Shown here piece by piece: positions 46,401 through 53,055 of a DNA stretch of 64,000 nucleotides. Source of the DNA: Candidatus Fluviicola riflensis (GTDB lineage Bacteria; Bacteroidota; Bacteroidia; Flavobacteriales_D; Crocinitomicaceae). The stretch covers positions 1,412,640 to 1,476,639 of the forward strand of contig CP022585.1 in NCBI GenBank assembly GCA_002243285.1, given 5' to 3'. Within the stretch, counting starts at the first letter, position 1. Every line of letters starts with the position of its first letter. Made by a program: the position numbers and the translations under genes. The notes below the pieces were generated by a model. The model saw only the letters and a program-made list of their open reading frames with translations. It did no database searches and was not told where the DNA came from.

Positions 46401-48738
46401 GGCTTGGCTCGGCATTCCAGGTATAGCTTGTGGCACCGTTGGCGGTTAAAACAACTGAACTTCCGTTACAAATGGTTGGATTTGGAGGCGTTACGCTCAC
46501 TAAAGGAAGTGGGTTCACTACTAAATCAACAGTACTGGCCGGACCGGGGCAACCACCGATTGATCCGATTAACTGGTATGTTCCAGCATTCGCTGCCGTG
46601 ACATTTGGGATGGAGAAATTTTGTGTTGCTGATGAAAATGCGCCGGGTCCAGTCCAACTATATGTGATTCCCGGAACCAGGTCTGAGGTGAAATTAGCTG
46701 TTTGTCCGGCACAGAGCGGAGTATTGACCGCCGGATTGAGAACAGGAGGAATCGGGTTAACGATTAATGGAGTCGTAGCAGTCTGTGATCCACAAACATT
46801 GGTTGCTGTTAATGAAATTGTATACGAGCCGTCTGTCGCATAAGTGACCGACCCCGGAACAAGCGTGGAAGCCGTTGCCGGGCTTCCTCCCGGAAAAGTC
46901 CAGGCATACGTATCAACACCTTCGTAACAATTGTTGATTACTGCGGTAGGATTAACGGCTGTTCCGGCGCAAATAGCCGGAAGAGGATTGATTGTCAATT
47001 GAGGTGGGGCCTGAACCGTTACCGGTTGGTCGAAGAAAAATGATCCGCATGAATTAACGAGTGTAAGTCTTACAGTATAGGTTCCTGGCTGTAAAAAAGT
47101 GATTTGCGGATTTAACGAACCAGCATTGGTCGAATTGGTAAACTGGTATTGTCCGGTGGAAGGCAAACAGGTGCTTCCGTTAAAAATAACGCTCCACGTC
47201 CGGGTTACATTACAAGTATTGGTCAATGTGGATAAATCGGTAGTTTGCGTCACCAGCGGAAGGCAGCCTGTATTGGGAGTGATCGTAAAATTCGGAACTG
47301 GCGGAATTTCCACACAGACGGTTCGGGTAATGGTATTGGAACCGCAGCTGTTGGTCGTCGTGAGTGTTACTGTATAAGTTCCCGGAGTAGCATACGTGTG
47401 AACAGGATTTGTCAAGGTAACAGTCGTAAGCGTTTGACCGTCACCGAAATCCCAGTTAAAAATAGTCGAAGAGCTACATGCGCTGTTGAAACCAGCGATA
47501 CTTGTATTGAGCATCGTTACCGGAGAACCGACACATACATTGGGTTGTGAAACGGTAAAATTGGCTTGCGGCCCGGAATACACACGAATTGGTGAAATAG
47601 ACGCCTCACTGCTGTCGCAACGGTTAATTGCTTTCATGCGGAAGACGAATGCATTTCCGGCTTGTCCGCAAGAAGAAGTAGTATAGGTATGACAAACGGT
47701 TGCCGGTGGTGGATGTGGTAATGTATCCAGCGGAGAACCATCACCGAAATTGACCACATAATAAGTCGTCGGGTGATTGGAAGCAAAGTTATTGAGGGGA
47801 AAACAAAGGGTAATCGGTCCGCAACCCGTTGTTCCTCCAGGGTTTGCCGCTCCGATTGCCGGATTGGTGATGTTGGCAATATTGTAAGTAGCAGTATCAA
47901 CACAACCGTTGGTTCCGGTTACGATAAACAACAAATCAAAAATATCGGCTGTTGTATAAGTATGTCCGAGTCCACCACCGGGGAAGGTCCCGCTTGAAAA
48001 ATCAGGTGTTCCGTCGCCCCATTGAATCGTATAGTTAGAATTGGAACCGCTGACTGTCGTATTAAAAACCGTCATGTTGAAATTGGTTCCGTCGCAGTTT
48101 TTCATATCCGAAAGCGGATCAAGCAAAGCCGGCCCCGGAGTTCGAAGAATGGTGATCGTTTGATTGATGCTAGCCGAACATCCGTTGGCATTTGTGACCA
48201 CCAATGTTACCGTGAAATTTTGAGAACCGGTTCCAACAGCAGTGAATAAGTGCGTCGGGTTTTGCTGCGTAGACGTATTAGCACCCCCAGAACCCGGATC
48301 ACCGAAATTCCATTGATACGTCAATCCACTGCCGGTGGAAGTATTGGTAAAAACTACCGGAATATTGGCGCAGCCGTTGTTAGGAGCAAACGTAAATCCT
48401 GCGGTGGGAACATTCAGTGCAGTAACTGTAACATCGTCTGTAGTAGTACAACCCAAGCCATCGGTAACGGTAAGTGTATAGGTTTGAGTAGTAACAGGTG
48501 ATGCAACCGGATGCTCGCAATTGGTACAGGAAAGTCCTGTCGCGGGACTCCAGCTATACGTAAGTACAGGAGCACCGGATCCTGCAGTTGGAAGCGCACC
48601 AATTTGAACACCGGCACCAATGCAAACCGTTGTGTCCGGACCAGCATCTGCCGTACACTGTGCATTGACTTGCACTACTGAAAAAGTAATTGGGGTAAGA
48701 AGAAGTAGTAATTTTTTGGCTAGACGCATCGTTTTCAT
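40408..48738 (-). CDS. Giant PKD/Ig-repeat adhesin with gliding-type T9SS C-terminus
   Basis: A 2776-aa surface protein. The signal peptide ends near VQVNAQ. Ig/PKD-type domains follow up to about residue 810 (YSWSPATGLSCTNC, YQWNFGDPGSG and NWDFGDGQTLTT are blocks of that kind). Then comes a tandem array of long repeats (about residues 816-1930) built of three alternating Ig-like modules with the phrase PAGGTWSG. A run of about ten PKD domains follows (WDFGDGN blocks, about 1930-2650). The end is a type B CTD (LFIPNALSPGSGDF, LIYDDWGNLIW, DAYVWKATATF, about 2670-2776). It should be exported by T9SS, and the adjacent PorP/SprF gene is its likely partner. It probably projects far from the cell as an adhesin or motility protein. 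Confidence 0.9.
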   Translation of the reverse strand: MKTMRLAKKLLLLLTPITFSVVQVNAQCTADAGPDTTVCIGAGVQIGALPTAGSGAPVLTYSWSPATGLSCTNCEHPVASPVTTQTYTLTVTDGLGCTTTDDVTVTALNVPTAGFTFAPNNGCANIPVVFTNTSTGSGLTYQWNFGDPGSGGANTSTQQNPTHLFTAVGTGSQNFTVTLVVTNANGCSASINQTITILRTPGPALLDPLSDMKNCDGTNFNMTVFNTTVSGSNSNYTIQWGDGTPDFSSGTFPGGGLGHTYTTADIFDLLFIVTGTNGCVDTATYNIANITNPAIGAANPGGTTGCGPITLCFPLNNFASNHPTTYYVVNFGDGSPLDTLPHPPPATVCHTYTTSSCGQAGNAFVFRMKAINRCDSSEASISPIRVYSGPQANFTVSQPNVCVGSPVTMLNTSIAGFNSACSSSTIFNWDFGDGQTLTTVTLTNPVHTYATPGTYTVTLTTTNSCGSNTITRTVCVEIPPVPNFTITPNTGCLPLVTQTTDLSTLTNTCNVTRTWSVIFNGSTCLPSTGQYQFTNSTNAGSLNPQITFLQPGTYTVRLTLVNSCGSFFFDQPVTVQAPPQLTINPLPAICAGTAVNPTAVINNCYEGVDTYAWTFPGGSPATASTLVPGSVTYATDGSYTISLTATNVCGSQTATTPLIVNPIPPVLNPAVNTPLCAGQTANFTSDLVPGITYSWTGPGAFSSATQNFSIPNVTAANAGTYQLIGSIGGCPGPASTVDLVVNPLPLVSVTPPNPTICNGSSVVLTANGATSYTWNAEPSLNTTIGSTVTASPTITTTYTVTGTTAGCSASANVTVTVNPLPVVDAGSDQTLCDQPIPVQINGLPAGGTWSGPNVTPSGVFTPNGAGVNSLTYSFTDANSCTNTDVVDITVVAPILADAGPDFASCINAPDIVLNGTPAGGTWTGTSVTAGGTFTPNTVGTFTLVYTFGASTCLNTDTVIATVNPLPVVDAGADFTLCIDAPMAALSGTPAGGTWSGTGITDPSGEFTPATALAGNHVLTYDYTDPVTGCSATDVLTATVNPLPMVDAGVDTTLCDQPVPVQFIATPAGGSWSGTNTTVTGIFTPNGPGSFVLTYTYTDANGCTNSDTRTVTVTAPTPADAGSDLALCIDAPNAVIIGAPAGGTWSGSGITPGGIFDPTIDGTFTMVYTFGTGSCLTTDTMLITVNPLPVANAGNDFSSCIDAVPFDLNGLPAGGTWSGTGITNPALGTFNPATAGTGIHTITYSYTDPVTGCIGTDQLIATVFALPIVNAGIDTSLCDQPFPIQLNGTPAGGTWTGANITAGGQFTPAGVASTVVTYTFTNANGCTNSDTRTVNVVAPVPSDAGPDLDACIDAANVVLNGSPAAGTWTGPGVTSGGVFDPTVAGTFELIISNGVGNCLVRDTMLFTVNPLPVVNAGLDFSNCVNDPGFNLGGMPVGGTWSGTGITNAALGTFDPAIAGTGIHTLTYTYTDPATGCVANDQLSATIFDLPVVNAGIDTTACDQPFPIQFSGSPAGGTWSGANITAGGIFTPSGIGSTILTYTFTNANGCTNSDTRTVTIIAPVPSDAGSDLDACIDAANVVLAGSPAAGTWTGPGVTSGGIFDPTVTGTFELIISNGAGNCLVRDTMLFTVNPLPVVNAGGDFSNCVNDPGFNLGGTPAGGTWSGTGITSAALGTFDPNTAGAGIHTLTYTYTDPVTGCMNSDQLTATIFALPVVNAGIDTTICDQPFPIQVNGSPAGGTWSGANITSGGIFTPAGVGSTIVTYTFTNANGCTNSDTRTITVVAPVASNAGPDLEACIDAANVVLNGTPASGTWTGPGVTSGGIFDPTTAGTFELIIANGAGNCLIRDTMFFTVNPLPVVNAGPNLDFCPSDAAININGTPAGGTWSGTGITDAAAGTFDPVTAGTGSHTLTYTYTDPVTGCVNSDDMLAIVHPNPVVSFTFDPITCLGTSELFTNTSTLGVTYDWDFGDGSVSAVQSPSYTYSAIGFFDIELIVTSAFGCMDSLTQQIEVREPPVADFAFAPDSACGPVTVNFVNNSTGPSVTYGWDFGNGQVSNLTTPPAITFAAGIIADSTYTIVLSATNFCGTDTHSEQVIAMPSPQAIFGTVTNIGCSPLILDITNNSVGLPDSYSWDFGDGTTGTNGIGQFQHTFTTGANDTTYTIMLAVANECGVDTAYHSITVLPNSVNAFFNVDAPSGCVPHTVNFTQFSSGATFSNWDFGDGNVSGVYSPTHTFTQAGTYTVSLFANDGCGFDTTTAVITVFPSPNVAFSSEPDSVCIDQLFTFTNLSSGLASVSWDFGDGNTSLLYDPTHTYSASGTYQVTLTGISQTNGCAASVTQPVVVSTNPVAAFTPDPIAGCMPLEVSFTNSSTNTSFQSWDFGDGNTSGQVNPTHTFTSAGNYTVKLYVENANGCADSTEQVITVYPLPVASFTIANTNSCYPPVTATFTNTSSGAIDYAWDLGNGSTSILNSPTGIYPTPGTYIIQLIATNIYGCADTTSQDFNVYQVPIADFTLPEDTVCVGEPVIFNSISSFADSVVWDFGDGNTYNGTSVNYSFENSGVYPITIIAYGSGGCTDTVTVNTPIVVHPTPIAGFDFVNIQNPDPLSGTVEFTNTSVGGTTWFWEFGNGDTSTFENPIERYNSFGDFDVTLIAINQFGCADTTNQTVGVDFFYGLFIPNALSPGSGDFEVSNFIPKGVGLKSFELLIYDDWGNLIWQTTALDEDGRPTEYWDGTFNGEPVQQDAYVWKATATFLNERVWEGKEYPNGKKKRSGTVTVIR
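42950..46290 (-). repeat. In-frame tandem supermodules of 669 bp inside the giant adhesin
   Basis: The same sequence phrase (GGTAACGGATTC and close variants) recurs at 43169, 43838, 44507, 45176 and 45842. The spacings are 669, 669, 669 and 666 bp, or 223 (once 222) residues. Each unit has three Ig-like modules: one beginning NAG.DFSNC or similar, one NAGIDTTICDQP, one DAGPDLDACIDA. Boundaries of the whole block are approximate. Confidence 0.85.
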
Positions 48739-48937
48739 GTAGTTGTACGCGCAAATATCGCTAAAATAATCAGGCCCTACAATACGCCAAATGCAGTATT
48801 ATGAATTGCACACTCCTCAATTCTCCCTCAAAGGATGATTGACCATTTAATCGCACAACTCTTCCAAAATTTGACGTACTAAGTATTTTCGAAACAAGTT
48901 TCCATTATTCACTTTAAATTCATGTGTAATTTTCATT

Positions 48938-48952
48938 TCCGCCTCAGGCGGA
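48938..48952. repeat. Short perfect palindrome in the intergenic region upstream of the giant adhesin
   Basis: TCCGCCTCAGGCGGA is a 15-nt palindrome between the giant adhesin gene and the methyltransferase gene. The surrounding 48739-49015 holds no coding frame of note and must contain the adhesin's promoter, but no exact TAnnTTTG was seen. Confidence 0.4.
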
Positions 48953-49015
48953 TGGGAGACTATGATGTGCTTTTAATAGGAAACGCACCTCAGGGAAGGA
49001 GGAAAGATCCGCTCT

Positions 49016-49858
49016 TTACTCCGTATCATTTTTTTGCACTGCTTCCCAACCGATCATCAGTGACTTTCGCGGAGTTCCCCAGCGATAACCGCCAAGCTTT
49101 CCGGATGTTTGCAGCACCCGGTGACATGGAATCAGGTAAGCGATCGGATTGTCACCAATAGCTGTTCCAACTGCCCGTGATGCTGTGGGTTGTTGAATCG
49201 TTGAGGCCAGTTTTCCATAAGAAGACAACTCACCGCTTGGAATTTGAAGCAGCGCTTGCCAAACTTTCAGCTGAAAAGCAGTTCCTTTTAAATGTAGACG
49301 AATAGGGGAGTCGGAATTTATTTCCAATCCGTTGAGAAACTGAATGGCTTGCTCGTGCAAAGCATGCCGTCCTTCCTGAAATCCAGCTTTCGGAAACCGG
49401 GTTTTGAGTTCGTTTAATGCTTCATCTTCGCTAGTGATGAACATCAAATGGCAAAGTCCTTTTTGGGTTGTAGCAATCAGAACGGTTCCAAACAGCGTTT
49501 CAGCGAACTGATAAGAGATGTTCAGTAATTCACCACCATTTTTGTATTCGCCGGGTGTCATTCCCTCCAGGTTCACAAATAAATCGTGCAAACGCCCGGT
49601 TCCGGATAAACCGGTTTCAATAGCTGCGTCAAATAAAGTCGCCTGTTGTTGGCTCAATAACCGTTTTGCGTACTCAATACTGGTATATTGCAGAAATTTC
49701 TTTGGGCTTACGCCCGCCCAATTACTAAACAATCGCTGGAAATGGAACGGGCTCAGGTTTACATGAGCTGCTACTTCGTCTAAATCTGGTTGCTCACGAA
49801 AATGTTCCCGGATATAAGAAATGGCGTTTGCTATGCGGTCAAAATCATGCTGTTTCAT
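49016..49858 (-). CDS. Fused AraC-type HTH / O6-methylguanine-DNA methyltransferase
   Basis: A 280-aa protein. The N-terminal 100 residues are an AraC-type DNA-binding domain (EVAAHVNLSPFHFQRLFSNW, AGVSPKKFLQYTS). The C-terminal part (about 110-280) is an Ogt-type methyltransferase with the acceptor Cys in YLIPCHRVLQTSG (near residue 245) and the Tyr/Arg helix in SSYGKLASTIQQPTASRAVG. It repairs O6-alkylguanine by irreversible transfer to its Cys. It lacks the N-terminal zinc-Cys domain of E. coli Ada, so phosphotriester sensing is not expected. A consensus -7 box (TAATTTTG) lies 4 nt before the ATG. Confidence 0.9.
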   Translation of the reverse strand: MKQHDFDRIANAISYIREHFREQPDLDEVAAHVNLSPFHFQRLFSNWAGVSPKKFLQYTSIEYAKRLLSQQQATLFDAAIETGLSGTGRLHDLFVNLEGMTPGEYKNGGELLNISYQFAETLFGTVLIATTQKGLCHLMFITSEDEALNELKTRFPKAGFQEGRHALHEQAIQFLNGLEINSDSPIRLHLKGTAFQLKVWQALLQIPSGELSSYGKLASTIQQPTASRAVGTAIGDNPIAYLIPCHRVLQTSGKLGGYRWGTPRKSLMIGWEAVQKNDTE

Positions 49859-49862
49859 AATC

Positions 49863-49870
49863 CAAAATTA
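49863..49870 (-). promoter_or_regulatory. -7 promoter element immediately before the AraC/Ogt gene
   Basis: The minus strand reads TAATTTTG, an exact TAnnTTTG match, 4 nt from the ATG at 49858. Confidence 0.58.
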
Positions 49871-50190
49871 CGGATTGTGAAAACGGATGCAACCCGAAAC
49901 TTGCTTTCGTTATGAAATTTTGGTTTGGAGACTTTTCACTGATCCAAAAAACGGTGAGTTTTCTGTTTGTTTAGCTTTAATTTGTGAAAAAAGATAACTA
50001 AATGTCTGTATTATCCGTTTTAGTTAACAAAGCTAAAGACGATTTATGAATCGTTTCAACTAATTAAGAAATAACCAACAAATTCTGATCGACAAACTGG
50101 ATTTAAAGCTTTTATCCTTCTGAAATAGTTAGTTAGCTTCAATTATTTAGTCGAACTTATAAAATGAATTCATGGATTAATTAAGCTCTG

Positions 50191-50224
50191 TTTGTTCAAA
50201 TACGAAACTTAAATGTTAAGTTTG
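50191..50224 (+). promoter_or_regulatory. Promoter of the Ig-array adhesin/PorP-SPOR operon
   Basis: TTTG at 50191-50194 and TAAGTTTG at 50217-50224 are 22 nt apart, the same spacing as at 32350-32383. The -7 box lies 41 nt before the ATG at 50266, leaving a leader of roughly 35 nt. Confidence 0.6.
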
Positions 50225-50265
50225 TGTAGGTTATAAGTTTTTCGAAATGAAAGACAACAATTTTA

Positions 50266-53055
50266 ATGAGTGATTCTCCAATGACACGCGACAAGAGGAA
50301 GTTTCAACAGGTACTACTACTGCAATTGTTTACAATCTTGCTGCTGTCTGTCTGTTTCCCGGTCAAAAGCTTCAGTCAGGATGTTTGGCTGCAAAATTAC
50401 TCATCACCCGTTTCCGGTTGTGGTTTATCAAATAGTGAACAGGTCAATGTACTAATCAATAATAACTCAGGAAGTATTATGGCTTCCAACACGATCAATG
50501 TGAGTTACACTATCGACGGTGGATCATTGACACAGCAATTACTGAATTCAAATCTTTTCCCGGGAGCTTCCTGGAGTTTTACTTTCACCGTTGATGCAGA
50601 CTTATCAGCTTGTGGAACGCACGTAATGGAAGTATGGGTTACTCGTGCAGGTGATGCGAATCCGCTCAATGACACGTTGGTGTGGACTGTTCAAAATGAT
50701 TGTCCGATTGTACCCGGGACCATATCCGGTGCTGCAACCGTTTGTGCTTCCGGAAATTCAGGATCGTTAATCCTTGGAGGCTGGAGCTATGGAACTATCA
50801 TAGATTGGCAAACGTCCATCAATAGTGGTTCCACATGGAGCCCAACAGGAATTACAAGCACTACTTATAATTATAGCTCATTAACGCAGGATACGCGTTA
50901 CCAGGTGGTCATCGACGGAGGAATGTGCGCTGATGATACAGCCGGATTTGCTGATATATTCATTCAACAACCCATTATTCCCGGAACAATTTCAGGTTCT
51001 GATTCGCTGTGTATCTCTGCTGCTTCCGGAATGCTGAGCCTTTCAGGAAATACAGGCAGTGTTGTCAATTGGGAATCTTCTGACGATGCCGGTGCTACAT
51101 GGAATGTTATTGCTAATACAACAACAAGCCATAACTATGTCGGATTGACAACAACCACATGGTTCAGGGCGTTGGTTGAGGGTACCGCTTGTCCGGATGA
51201 ATATTCCGATACAGCAATTATTTATGTGGAACAACTCACTGATCCCGGCGTATTGACCGGAACAGATTCATTGTGTGTTACCAATGCCTCAGGTACAATT
51301 ACCGTTGGCGGAAATATCGGTAGTGTGAGCTATTGGGAATCATCCACGGATGGTGGTAGTAGCTGGGCTAACATCAGCAATCAAACAACGACATTAAATT
51401 ACAGCTCCTTAACTGCAACCACGTTATTCCGTGTGTACACCGACGGTGGTTTTTGCCCGAGTTATTTCTCTGATACAGTTGAGATTTTCGTGCAGCCAGT
51501 TCCCGTTCGGCCAACCATTATCGGTTCCGATTCACTTTGTATTACAAGCGCCAGCGGTGTGTTGAACGTAGTTGGAGCTTCTACTGCGGTACTGGATTGG
51601 GAAAACTCTGCTGATAATGGTGTTACATGGTCTCCCATCGGAAACAATACAAGCTCATTGAATTACAATTCATTGACACAAACTACGCTTTACAGAGTGT
51701 TGTTGGAAGGTGGTTTTTGCCTGGATTATTATTCCGATACAGCAGAGATTTATGTAGAACAATTAACCGACCCGGGAGTAATGACCGGTGGCGATTCCCT
51801 GTGTATTTCAAATGCTTCGGGCGTTTTGAATGTGACTGGTAATATCGGTACTATAACGTATTGGCAATCATCTGAGGATGGCGGCGCAACCTGGGATTCG
51901 ATTCCGTTGACAGCCGGTACGCTCACATTTACGAATTTAACACAGACAACTTGGTACCAGGTTTACACAGATGGCGGTTTCTGCCCAAGTTATTTCTCTG
52001 ATACAGCTGTTGTATATGTGGAACCATTAGTGATTCCTGGACTTTTAAACGGTTCTGATTCCGTTTGCGGCATTTCAGGAAACGGTGTAATGACATTGAC
52101 AGGAGGTTCGGGAACGGTTGATCATTGGGAATATTCTACCGATGGCGGAGTGACCTGGACAACTGATCCAGCTACAGCAACTACGTTTAATTATAATGGT
52201 GTCACAACTACAACACTTTACCGCGTATTTACGAATGGCGAATTTTGCGCCGGTGTTTATTCCGATACAGCTATGTTGTATATAGAAGCACCATCCGATG
52301 CGGGAACGCTTCAAAGCAGTGGCAGTGTATGTCCGGGAGCAAATTACAGTTTGTCACTTACAGGTCAGGTAGCTAACAATTATTCCTGGGAAAGTTCGGT
52401 AGATGGAATAACATGGACAACCACACCGAATACAGGCTTATCAACGCACTTGGTAACCGGAATTTTATCTGACTCATTGTTCCGGGTAATTGTTCAGAAT
52501 GGTATTTGCGGTTTTGATACCTCGAATGCAGTAACCATTACTGTTTTTGCACCGGCGGTTGCTAATGCAGGAATTGATACTGCACTGTTTCTTGGTGATT
52601 CGGTTCAATTGCTTGGAAGTGGTGGTGTTTTAGGCGTTTGGACTCCGGGAGCGTATCTGACAGATTCATTGCTCACAAACCCGATTGCTTTTCCGGATAC
52701 AAGCACAACCTATACTTATACGGTAATCGATGCCAACGGTTGTATCGATAATGATACAGTCGAAGTAACAGTTTATCCACCAAATGAGCTGATCATAAGG
52801 AATGTCATCACTGCGAATAATGATACTTACAACGACGCGTGGATTATTTCCGGGATTCAATATTACCCGTCTACTTTTGTAATTGTCTTCAATATTTACG
52901 GGGAAGAAGTCTACAAAAACAGCGATTATCAAAATGATTGGAAAGGTACATACAACGACAAGCGATTGCCGAATGGTACTTACTATTATACCGTCATTCC
53001 CGGCGGATCGGAAGAAAAGCTAAAAGGAACCTTAACTATTTTGGGCGATGAATAA
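50266..53055 (+). CDS. Ig-array adhesin with gliding-type T9SS C-terminus
   Basis: A 929-aa surface protein. The signal peptide ends near FPVKSFSQ; the Met at codon 6 is an alternative start. The N-terminal domain (about 40-150) is CARDB-like (VNVLINNNSGSIMASN). About seven Ig-like repeats of roughly 88 residues follow (about 150-770), each with SGSDSLCIS..SG, WESSDDAGATW-like and LTTTT(L/W)(Y/F)R phrases. A short DAG-type domain (VANAGIDTALFLGDSV) precedes the type B CTD (about 840-929: IIRNVITANNDTYND, FNIYGEEVYKN, LPNGTYYYTVIPGG). The 3' end overlaps the PorP-SPOR gene by 8 nt, so the two are coupled, and that protein is its likely export partner. Confidence 0.88.
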   Translation: MSDSPMTRDKRKFQQVLLLQLFTILLLSVCFPVKSFSQDVWLQNYSSPVSGCGLSNSEQVNVLINNNSGSIMASNTINVSYTIDGGSLTQQLLNSNLFPGASWSFTFTVDADLSACGTHVMEVWVTRAGDANPLNDTLVWTVQNDCPIVPGTISGAATVCASGNSGSLILGGWSYGTIIDWQTSINSGSTWSPTGITSTTYNYSSLTQDTRYQVVIDGGMCADDTAGFADIFIQQPIIPGTISGSDSLCISAASGMLSLSGNTGSVVNWESSDDAGATWNVIANTTTSHNYVGLTTTTWFRALVEGTACPDEYSDTAIIYVEQLTDPGVLTGTDSLCVTNASGTITVGGNIGSVSYWESSTDGGSSWANISNQTTTLNYSSLTATTLFRVYTDGGFCPSYFSDTVEIFVQPVPVRPTIIGSDSLCITSASGVLNVVGASTAVLDWENSADNGVTWSPIGNNTSSLNYNSLTQTTLYRVLLEGGFCLDYYSDTAEIYVEQLTDPGVMTGGDSLCISNASGVLNVTGNIGTITYWQSSEDGGATWDSIPLTAGTLTFTNLTQTTWYQVYTDGGFCPSYFSDTAVVYVEPLVIPGLLNGSDSVCGISGNGVMTLTGGSGTVDHWEYSTDGGVTWTTDPATATTFNYNGVTTTTLYRVFTNGEFCAGVYSDTAMLYIEAPSDAGTLQSSGSVCPGANYSLSLTGQVANNYSWESSVDGITWTTTPNTGLSTHLVTGILSDSLFRVIVQNGICGFDTSNAVTITVFAPAVANAGIDTALFLGDSVQLLGSGGVLGVWTPGAYLTDSLLTNPIAFPDTSTTYTYTVIDANGCIDNDTVEVTVYPPNELIIRNVITANNDTYNDAWIISGIQYYPSTFVIVFNIYGEEVYKNSDYQNDWKGTYNDKRLPNGTYYYTVIPGGSEEKLKGTLTILGDE

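Larger units (their letters stand above)
49859..50265. other. AT-rich intergenic region between divergent genes
   Basis: This 407-bp gap lies between the divergent methyltransferase and Ig-array adhesin genes. It is AT-rich and carries a promoter box at each end (49863-49870 and 50191-50224). I see no coding frame or structured RNA in the remainder. Confidence 0.6.
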
